A stretch of 36,827 nt of DNA. Source: DATAFF01 sp044870245. Its GTDB lineage: Bacteria; Pseudomonadota; Alphaproteobacteria; Rhizobiales; Aestuariivirgaceae. Positions 31,252 through 36,827 of this stretch are shown in pieces. The notes below the pieces were generated by a model. That model saw nothing but the letters and a program-made list of their open reading frames with translations, was not told the DNA's origin and did no database searches. The position numbers were made by a program, and so were the translations under genes. Every line of letters starts with the position of its first letter. The stretch's first letter is position 1. The DNA is taken from contig JBIOYR010000129.1 in the NCBI GenBank assembly GCA_044870245.1, positions 1 through 36,827 of the forward strand, given 5' to 3'.

Positions 31252-32997
31252 CTACATAACGTCGACGGGCCTCACGCCGAGGACCTTAAGGCCACTGGCG
31301 AGAGCATAACGAATCGCACTCAGAAATGCGAGCCGCGCAAAGGTGACTGGTCGATCCCACTTCGAGATAAATCTCAATTGAGGCGACTTTACGCCCGCGT
31401 TCCAAAGTGCGTGAAAATCACTTGCCAATTCAAAGAGGTAGAAGGCCACTCTGTGAGGCTCGTGGGCCGCTGCCGCTTGCTCAAGCACACGAGGGTACTC
31501 GGACAACCTGCGGATAACTTCGAGCACCGGCTCTTCGGTCAGCAGCGAGAGGTCGGCCGAAGCGAGAGAATCGCTCGTGATCGACTCACTCAGTTCGACC
31601 TCGGCATTTCGGAACACCGAGCAGATTCGCGCATGCGCGTACTGCACGTAGAACACCGGATTGTCGCGCGACTGCTCGGTGACCTTCTCGAAATCGAAAT
31701 CGAGCGGCGCATCGTTCTTGCGATAGAGCATGATGAAGCGCACGACATCGGCCCCGACCTCGCCGACGACATCGCGCAAGGTCACGAACTCGCCGGCCCG
31801 CTTCGACATCCGCACCGGCTCGCCGCCGCGGAACAGCTTGACGAGCTGCGTCAGCTTGACGTCGCACACCACGCGCTTCTGCGACAGCGCCCCGACCAGC
31901 GCCTGCAACCGTTTGACATAGCCGCCATGGTCGGCCCCCAGCACATAGATCAATTGATCGAAGCCGCGGGCAATCTTGTCGCGCGCGTAAGCGACATCGG
32001 ATGCGAAATAGGTGTAGGAGCCATCCGACTTGACAAGCGGCCGGTCGATGTCGTCGCCGAAATCCGAAGCGCGGAACAGCAGCTGCTCGCGGTCCTCCCA
32101 ATCCTCCGGTGGCTGACCCTTGGGCGGTGGCAGCCGACCCTGATAAACGAGGCCCTGCTGCGCCAGATCGGCGATCGCGATCTTGACGCCGCCGCCGCGA
32201 TGGAGCTCGGCCTCCGACACGAACACCTCGTGACGGATGCCGAGAGTCGCGAGATCCTCCTTGATGAGATCCAGCATCATCGCCACCGCCACCTGACGCA
32301 CCACCGGCAGCCATTCCGACTCGGGCAGGTCCAGCAACGACCGGCCATGGCGAGCGAGCAGCGCCTGGCCGACCGGCTTCAGATAATCGCCGGGATAGAG
32401 TCCCGCCGGGATCTCCGCAATGGTCTCGCCACCCGCCTCGCGATATCTGAGATAGGCCGACCGCGCCAGCACATCGATCTGCGCCCCGGCATCGTTGATG
32501 TAATACTCCCGTGCGACATCGAAGCCCATCTTGGCGAGGAGATTGGCGAGCGCATCGCCGAACACCGCGCCGCGGCAATGGCCGACATGCAAGGGTCCCG
32601 TCGGATTGGCCGAGACATATTCGACATTGACGCGCTGGCCGCGGCCCATGTCGGACTGCCCGAAATCCTCAGCCTCCCGCAGCACGTCGGCCACCACGCT
32701 CTGGAGCGCCGAATTCGACAGCTTGGCGTTGATGAAGCCCGGCTTGGCGAACGACACCGCGAAGTCGGGATCGTCGGCGAACTCCTTGAGGAAGGCATCG
32801 GCGAAGACCGCCGGCGTCACGCCGGCCTGAGGTGCTGCAACGAACGGCGCGTTGTTCGCCATCTCGCCATGCTCGCGATGGCGCGGCACCTGCACCGCCA
32901 GCTTGTCGAGATCGAGCGTGACCGAGGGAGCGAGACGCTGCACGACCGCGATGCTCGCGGCAGCCGATTTTTCGTAGAACTTCTTGAACAGGTCCAT
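31252..32997 (-). CDS. argS: Arginyl-tRNA synthetase
   Basis: ArgS is a class I synthetase that charges tRNA-Arg. The protein (581 residues from ATG 32997) has the Add-1 N-terminal domain, the catalytic core with SANPTGPLHVGHCRGAVFGD (HIGH motif as HVGH, near 136), AREYYINDAGAQIDVLARS, and the KMSKS counterpart RMSKRAGEFVTL (near 395). The DALR anticodon-binding domain ends it (YAHARICSVFRNAEVE, ASDFHALWN). The start is ATG 32997 because GGAG lies six bases upstream; TTG 33012 would add five residues without a better ribosome site. The last 370 bases are AT-richer than the rest. It is 23 bases after dgt and 15 before the SPOR gene. Confidence 0.97.
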   Translation of the reverse strand: MDLFKKFYEKSAAASIAVVQRLAPSVTLDLDKLAVQVPRHREHGEMANNAPFVAAPQAGVTPAVFADAFLKEFADDPDFAVSFAKPGFINAKLSNSALQSVVADVLREAEDFGQSDMGRGQRVNVEYVSANPTGPLHVGHCRGAVFGDALANLLAKMGFDVAREYYINDAGAQIDVLARSAYLRYREAGGETIAEIPAGLYPGDYLKPVGQALLARHGRSLLDLPESEWLPVVRQVAVAMMLDLIKEDLATLGIRHEVFVSEAELHRGGGVKIAIADLAQQGLVYQGRLPPPKGQPPEDWEDREQLLFRASDFGDDIDRPLVKSDGSYTYFASDVAYARDKIARGFDQLIYVLGADHGGYVKRLQALVGALSQKRVVCDVKLTQLVKLFRGGEPVRMSKRAGEFVTLRDVVGEVGADVVRFIMLYRKNDAPLDFDFEKVTEQSRDNPVFYVQYAHARICSVFRNAEVELSESITSDSLASADLSLLTEEPVLEVIRRLSEYPRVLEQAAAAHEPHRVAFYLFELASDFHALWNAGVKSPQLRFISKWDRPVTFARLAFLSAIRYALASGLKVLGVRPVDVM

Positions 32998-33020
32998 GCA
33001 CGTCTCCGACAAGTCGGCGC

Positions 33021-34193
33021 TTAGCGGAAAAGCGGATCGAGGTCAAACAGCCGCTTGTGCTGATCCAACGCATAGCGATCGGTCATTCCAGCGATGAAAT
33101 CGCAGACCTGGCGAGGATAATTGCTGGCCATGTCTGCCGTGCCTTCATCGATCCATCCCGCCGGCAGCAGCAGCGGATCCTGGACATAGGCCTGGAAGAG
33201 GTCGCGCACCACCCGCTGCGCCCGCCCCATGATGTCCATTACCTTCTCATGGCGGTACATGCGCAACGACAGGAACGCCTGCAGCGCCCTGTTCTTCTCC
33301 TGCATCTGTGCCGAGAAGCACACCAGTCGCTCGCCCCGTTCCCGCACTTGATCGGCGCTCGTCATCGGTTGCCGCTTGAGCCGGCGGCGGGTCTCGCCGA
33401 TGACATCGCCGATCATCCACGAGATGACGCGGCGAACGGTCTCATGGATGATTCGCGCCCGGTCGAGCCGCGGCCAGGTCTTCAGCACCTCGCTCAGCGC
33501 CTCGCCGGCCAGCGGCACATCGCCGAGATCGATCACCGCGAAGAGCTGTGCCCGCAACCCGTCATCGATGTCATGAGCGTTGTAGGCGATGTCGTCGGCG
33601 ATCGCCGCCGCCTGTGCCTCGGCCGGCGCATAGCTCGACGGGTCGACCCCGAGCGTTGCCACGAGCTCGAGCACCGCCGTCGATGCGCTGGCGATCGGAC
33701 CATTGTGCTTGATCAAGCCTTCGAGCGTCTCCCAGGTGAGATTGAGCCCGTCGAATGCCGCATAGCGGCGCTCCAGTCGGGTCACGATCCTGAGCGTCTG
33801 GGAATTGTGATCGAACCCGCCATAGGGCGCCATCAGCCGATCGAGCTCCTGCTCCCCGGCATGGCCGAACGGGGTATGGCCGAGATCATGCGCCAGCGCG
33901 ATCGCCTCGGTCAGGTCCTCGTCGAGCCCGAGCGTCCGGGCGATGGAACGGGCGATCTGCGCCACTTCGAGACTGTGGGTCAGGCGCGTGCGATAATGAT
34001 CCCCCTCGTGATAGACGAACACCTGGGTCTTGTGCTTGAGCCGCCGGAACGCGGCGGAATGGATGATCCGGTCGCGATCCCGCTGGAACACCGTTCGTGA
34101 CGGCGTCTCGGGCTCCTCGACCAGCCGCCCCCGCGACGCGCCGGCGTCGCAGGCATAGGCTGCCGAATCGGGCCGCATCACCGAGAGCACCAT
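33021..34193 (-). CDS. dgt: dGTP triphosphohydrolase-like protein (dNTPase, HD domain)
   Basis: Enzymes of this group hydrolyse dNTPs to nucleosides and triphosphate, trimming the dNTP pool. The protein (390 residues from ATG 34193) has the N-terminal signature SRTVFQRDRDRIIHSAAFRR LKHKTQVF, then EGDHYRTRLTHSLEVAQIAR, and the HD metal motif AIALAHDLGHTPFGHAGE (near 100). Further blocks are GFDHNSQTLRIVTRLERRY, DDIAYNAHDIDDGLRA (second metal aspartate) and the C-terminal QVCDFIAGMTDRYALDQH. The start is uncertain: ATG 34193 and ATG 34178 are both plausible and neither ribosome site is strong. It is divergent from erpA with under 100 bases between starts, and heads the dgt-argS group. Confidence 0.92.
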   Translation of the reverse strand: MVLSVMRPDSAAYACDAGASRGRLVEEPETPSRTVFQRDRDRIIHSAAFRRLKHKTQVFVYHEGDHYRTRLTHSLEVAQIARSIARTLGLDEDLTEAIALAHDLGHTPFGHAGEQELDRLMAPYGGFDHNSQTLRIVTRLERRYAAFDGLNLTWETLEGLIKHNGPIASASTAVLELVATLGVDPSSYAPAEAQAAAIADDIAYNAHDIDDGLRAQLFAVIDLGDVPLAGEALSEVLKTWPRLDRARIIHETVRRVISWMIGDVIGETRRRLKRQPMTSADQVRERGERLVCFSAQMQEKNRALQAFLSLRMYRHEKVMDIMGRAQRVVRDLFQAYVQDPLLLPAGWIDEGTADMASNYPRQVCDFIAGMTDRYALDQHKRLFDLDPLFR

Positions 34194-34280
34194 GGTACGG
34201 CCCGCCCGGATTGACAAATGCCCGCGCGCGCCCGACATAGTGGTCGACGATCGATACCGCTCAATCTGGTCGAAGCTCCG

Positions 34281-34613
34281 ATGTCCGAACCCGTCACCCT
34301 GACCGCCCGCGCCGCCGAGCGGATCCGCGCAATCGCCGCCGCCGGAAATGGCGAAAAAACCGCGCTGCGCCTGTCAGTGCTCGGGGGCGGCTGCTCGGGT
34401 TTCCAGTATGATTTCGCCCTGGCCGACACCGCCATGGAGGATGACCTTGCGATTGAACGGGACGGTGCCACCGTTTTGATCGATTCCGTATCCCTCGTCT
34501 ACCTTCTCGGCTCCGAGATCGATTTCGAGGACGGGCTGATCGGCGCCTCCTTCAAGGTCAACAATCCGAACGCCACCGTCTCCTGCGGCTGCGGCACCTC
34601 GTTCTCGGTCTAG
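34281..34613 (+). CDS. erpA: A-type iron-sulfur cluster carrier (ErpA/IscA family)
   Basis: A-type carriers receive Fe-S clusters from a scaffold and pass them to apo-enzymes. The 110-residue protein has the three cluster-binding cysteines in the family pattern: LSVLGGGCSGFQYDF and, near the C-terminus, SCGCGTSFSV. It also has VLIDSVSLVYLLGSEIDFED and GASFKVNNPNA, which are standard for the fold. The start is ATG 34281 (MSEPVTLTARAAER); the open frame reaches further up but those codons lie in the dgt promoter region and have no family match. xth follows after 17 bases. The ErpA name rather than IscA or SufA is an assignment by overall similarity and genomic position, not proven. Confidence 0.88.
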   Translation: MSEPVTLTARAAERIRAIAAAGNGEKTALRLSVLGGGCSGFQYDFALADTAMEDDLAIERDGATVLIDSVSLVYLLGSEIDFEDGLIGASFKVNNPNATVSCGCGTSFSV

Positions 34614-34630
34614 AGCATCTTCAAGCTTCC

Positions 34631-35416
34631 ATGCAGATCGCCACCTGGAACATCAACGGCGTCAAGGCACGCCTCGCCAATCTGCTGCGCTGGCTGAAGG
34701 ACACCTCGCCGGACATTTGCTGCCTCCAGGAGATCAAATGCGAGGACGAGGCCTTCCCCGGTGAAGCCCTGGAGGAGCTCGGCTACAACGTCGCCGTGCA
34801 CGGCCAGAAGGGCTTCAACGGCGTTGCTGTCCTGTCCAAGCGGCCGCTCGAGGACGTGACGCGGCGGCTTCCCGGCGGCGACGACAGCGACCAGCATTCG
34901 CGCTATCTCGAGGTGGTGGTGCCGGGCGACCGCGGCGTCGTCCGCATCGCCTGCCTTTATCTGCCGAATGGCAATCCCATCGGCACCGACAAGTTCCAGT
35001 ACAAGCTCGATTGGATGGACCGCTTGACGGCGCGGGCCGGCGAGCTGCTCAAGGACGAGGAAGCCTTCGTCATGACCGGCGACTTCAACGTCATTCCCGC
35101 GCCGGTCGATGCCAGGCGGCCGGAGCTCTGGGTCAATGACGCGCTGTTCCAGCCGGAGACCCGCGCCCGCTTCCGCACCCTCCTCAATCTCGGCCTGACC
35201 GATGCCGTGCGCCTGCTCCACCCCGACGAACCGATCTACACCTTCTGGGATTATCAAGCCGGTGCCTGGCAGCGCAACAACGGCATTCGCATCGACCACC
35301 AGGTGATGTCGCCGCAGGCCGTCGACCGGCTGACGTCGATTCGAGTCGACAGGAACGTCCGCGGCTGGGACAAGCCGTCGGACCACGTGCCGGTGATCGC
35401 CGAGCTGGATGTCTAG
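34631..35416 (+). CDS. xth: Exodeoxyribonuclease III
   Basis: The enzyme cleaves abasic sites (AP endonuclease) and removes 3' blocks in base-excision repair. The 261-residue protein has all active-site blocks: IATWNINGVKARL (metal-positioning Asn), CLQEIKCEDEAFP (metal Glu), ACLYLPNGNPIG (catalytic Tyr), VMTGDFNVIPAPVDARRPEL (Asp and Asn), YTFWDYQAGAW, NNGIRIDHQVMS and KPSDHVPVIAEL (catalytic Asp-His). Length is normal. ATG 34631 follows the erpA stop by 17 bases without an obvious Shine-Dalgarno, so its translation may depend on erpA. Downstream lies copy C of the heptamer repeat, and the Sel1 gene is convergent. Confidence 0.96.
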   Translation: MQIATWNINGVKARLANLLRWLKDTSPDICCLQEIKCEDEAFPGEALEELGYNVAVHGQKGFNGVAVLSKRPLEDVTRRLPGGDDSDQHSRYLEVVVPGDRGVVRIACLYLPNGNPIGTDKFQYKLDWMDRLTARAGELLKDEEAFVMTGDFNVIPAPVDARRPELWVNDALFQPETRARFRTLLNLGLTDAVRLLHPDEPIYTFWDYQAGAWQRNNGIRIDHQVMSPQAVDRLTSIRVDRNVRGWDKPSDHVPVIAELDV

Positions 35417-35419
35417 GTG

Positions 35420-35480
35420 AGGCATTAGGCATTAGGGAAAGGCACCGCTCACTGCCTACTGCCTATTTGGCTACTGCCTG
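35420..35480. repeat. TGCCTAN heptamer repeat element, copy C (possible bidirectional terminator)
   Basis: Between convergent xth and the Sel1 gene the plus strand has AGGCATTAGGCATTAGGG (35420-35437), then a series of TGCCTAC, TGCCTAT, TGGCTAC and TGCCTGA units to 35480. AGGCATTAGG pairs with CCTACTGCCT (35455-35464) with one mismatch. The centre (GGGAAAGGCACCGCTCACTGCC) closely parallels copy A at 8768-8790, so the two are homologous elements, not chance runs. Confidence 0.6.
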
Positions 35481-35485
35481 AACTT

Positions 35486-36400
35486 CTACTCGTCCGCTGA
35501 CGGAAGCTCTTCGGCCGGATATTGCTCCGACCATTGCACCGCCAGCGCCTCGCCGGAGGAGCGCTCCTCGTCCGACACCTCGTCGAGCAGCGTGCCGAAC
35601 CGCGAAATGATCTGCGGATAGGCATCGGGCCGCGCCGTCTGGCGGGCGAGGGTGTACCACATCACCGCCTTGGCCTTGTCCTGCTTCACATGAATGCCGT
35701 CATAATGCAGGTCGCCCAGCATGGCCTCGGCGGGCGCATAGCGCTTGCGGGCCGCCCGCATCAACCAGCGAATGCCCTGATCCGGCATCTTCTTGACGCC
35801 CTGGCCCTTCAGATACATCACGCCGATCGCATAGATCGCGGCAGGATGACCATGGCCGGCGGCCGTCGAATAAAGATTGTAGGCTCGCACCGGATCCTTG
35901 TGGATGCTGTGATCCGGCGCCCCGTCGCGATAGATGTCGGCCACCCGCACCAGCGCATCGACGGTGATGCGCATCAGCCGGCGATTGGGCTGCTCGGCAT
36001 CATAGGCGAGCGCCACCTGACGGTAATAGGTGAAGGACTTGCCGGTATCGACCGCCACACCCTTGCCGGTGCGATACATGTCGCCGAGATACCAGGTGGC
36101 GATCAGGCTGCCCGCCTTCGACGCCTTCTCGAGATGTTCGCGGGCCCGGACATAGTCGCCTTCGCCGTAGAACTGCTTCGCCATCTTCATGTCGTCGCGC
36201 CACAACGACACATCGCCAAGCTTGGGCAGCTCGGAGTCGGGCTTGGCCGGCACGAAGGAATAGAATTGCGATCCGAAGCCGTCGCTTTCCTGCGCCGCCC
36301 CCGGGCTGATCGTCGACCCCGCCGTCCCGCCGAGCAAGGCGAGAGCGAGCAGGAGTCGACCTGCCCATCTTGTCTGGCAGTCTTTCCTATATGTCCGCAT
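35486..36400 (-). CDS. Exported Sel1-repeat (tetratricopeptide-like) protein
   Basis: The protein (304 residues from ATG 36400) has a signal peptide: basic MRTYRKDCQTRWAGR, a hydrophobic LLLALALLGGTAG core and cleavage near PGAAQ. It then carries three or more Sel1 repeats, seen as AGSLIATWYLGDMYRTGKGV, HPAAIYAIGVMYLKGQGV and YAPAEAMLGDLHYDGIHV, each followed by a second helix. Sel1 proteins are periplasmic or secreted scaffolds for protein contacts; the partner is unknown. A charged tail (VQWSEQYPAEELPSADE) ends it. The start lies inside the ilvD 3' end, overlapping it by 14 bases, so coupling to ilvD is likely; GTG 36415 is an alternative start five codons upstream. Confidence 0.8.
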   Translation of the reverse strand: MRTYRKDCQTRWAGRLLLALALLGGTAGSTISPGAAQESDGFGSQFYSFVPAKPDSELPKLGDVSLWRDDMKMAKQFYGEGDYVRAREHLEKASKAGSLIATWYLGDMYRTGKGVAVDTGKSFTYYRQVALAYDAEQPNRRLMRITVDALVRVADIYRDGAPDHSIHKDPVRAYNLYSTAAGHGHPAAIYAIGVMYLKGQGVKKMPDQGIRWLMRAARKRYAPAEAMLGDLHYDGIHVKQDKAKAVMWYTLARQTARPDAYPQIISRFGTLLDEVSDEERSSGEALAVQWSEQYPAEELPSADE

Positions 36401-36726
36401 AACACACACTCTCACCTTGACCTCCAGGGTGGGTCACGGCGCCATACCGCGCCGACCCGACATCGCGAGCGAATTTCCAGATCGCGCCTGACCCATAGCC
36501 ATGGTCGCGCGGTTGCCAGTCCTTGCGCCGTTCGGCGAGCTCCTGATCGCTCAGTCGAACCGCAAGCACGCCTTTGTCGGCGTCGATCTCGATCACATCG
36601 CCGTCGCGCAACAGCCCGATCGGGCCTCCCACCGCCGCTTCCGGACCGACGTGACCGATGCAGAATCCCCGCGTTGCACCCGAGAAACGGCCATCGGTTA
36701 TCAGCGCCACCTTGTCCCCCATGCCC
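36387..36726 (-). CDS. ilvD: Dihydroxy-acid dehydratase IlvD, C-terminal part only
   Basis: IlvD dehydrates dihydroxy-acids in branched-chain amino acid synthesis, using an Fe-S cluster. Only the last 112 or so residues are present: GMGDKVALITDGRFSGATRG, FCIGHVGPEAAVGGPIGLLR, DGDVIEIDADKGVLAVRLSD and the C-terminal AIWKFARDVGSARYGAVTHP. These match the conserved C-terminal domain, including the serine-containing GRFSG near the active site. Upstream of 36727 (the gene's 5' direction) the sequence switches to an inverted copy of the gene's own 3' region, so the rest of the gene is lost here. Any frame continuing past 36726 is artificial, and the ATG at 36746 is not the true start. The 3' end overlaps the Sel1 gene start. 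Confidence 0.9.
36593..36693 (+). repeat. Left arm of a 101-base perfect inverted repeat
   Basis: This segment of ilvD is repeated as an exact reverse complement at 36727-36827, with 33 bases (36694-36726) between. I compared the arms base by base and found no mismatch. The pairing stops exactly at 36693/36727 and extends to the last base of the window. Confidence 0.95.
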
Positions 36727-36827
36727 TGGCCGTTTCTCGGGTGCAACGCGGGGATTCTGCATCGGTCACGTCGGTCCGGAAGCGGCGGTGGGAGGCCCGA
36801 TCGGGCTGTTGCGCGACGGCGATGTGA
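36727..36827 (-). repeat. Right arm of the 101-base perfect inverted repeat, ends the window
   Basis: It is the exact reverse complement of 36593-36693. On the plus strand it re-encodes part of IlvD (GRFSGATRGFCIGHVGPEAA and onward), so it is a fold-back copy, not a second gene. The abrupt junction inside a conserved coding region points to an assembly, amplification or library artefact more than to real chromosome structure. Confidence 0.9.

Noticed and set aside
36501..36827. Plus-strand open frame at the right end, including a second IlvD-like segment
   Set aside because: It is generated by the inverted arm at 36727-36827 joined to antisense ilvD; the IlvD similarity is a copy of the minus-strand gene.
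36593..36827. Hairpin telomere of a linear replicon
   Set aside because: The fold-back cuts a conserved housekeeping gene in mid-domain and shows no terminal sequence features; a technical artefact explains it more simply.

Overview
The window looks like chromosomal core sequence from a high-GC alphaproteobacterium, most likely of the order Hyphomicrobiales (Rhizobiales). This is inferred from gene content and order: hom-glpX-recJ, ntrY-ntrX-hfq-hflX, sdhE-mfd divergent from recG, dgt-argS-SPOR-nagZ-scpA-scpB-tatABC, a porin with an alphaproteobacterial-type N-terminus, and a class I polyhydroxyalkanoate (PHA) synthase. No rRNA and no species-level marker is present, so the genus is left open.

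Layout. (1) 1-2130: 5' part of an outer-membrane porin (minus), an AT-richer control region with a terminator-like hairpin, a catalytically degenerate tyrosine-recombinase gene, a 540-base stretch without a convincing gene, and tRNA-Glu(TTC). This is the only stretch that looks accessory. (2) 2199-6333 (minus): hom, glpX, recJ, i.e. threonine/methionine biosynthesis, gluconeogenesis and DNA repair. (3) 6513-8755 (plus): a GFA-family zinc protein overlapping phaC. (4) 8812-20525 (minus): sdhE-mfd, then the NtrY/NtrX two-component pair, then hfq, hflX and a CHASE2 nucleotide cyclase. (5) 20629-22743 (plus): recG, convergent with (6) 22747-33012 and 33021-34193 (minus): dgt, argS, a very long SPOR protein, nagZ, scpA, scpB, tatA, tatB, tatC and a TPR-SPOR protein. 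These cover nucleotide balance, translation, peptidoglycan recycling and division, chromosome condensation and protein export. (7) 34281-35416 (plus): an A-type iron-sulfur carrier (ErpA/IscA) and xth. (8) 35486-36726 (minus): a Sel1-repeat protein and the 3' end of ilvD.

Many adjacent genes share 4-base stop/start overlaps: glpX/recJ, GFA/phaC, sdhE/mfd, nagZ/scpA, scpA/scpB and tatB/tatC. This implies translational coupling and helped fix several GTG and TTG starts.

I did not find a convincing new multi-gene system. The points most worth a second look are the exact 101-base inverted repeat that ends the window inside ilvD (probably an assembly or amplification fold-back), the recombinase lacking most catalytic residues beside tRNA-Glu, a family of TGCCTAN heptamer repeats beside three minus-strand stop codons, an NtrX without GAFTGA next to no ntrBC, a CHASE2 cyclase placed behind hfq-hflX, and a lower-GC 3' end of argS.
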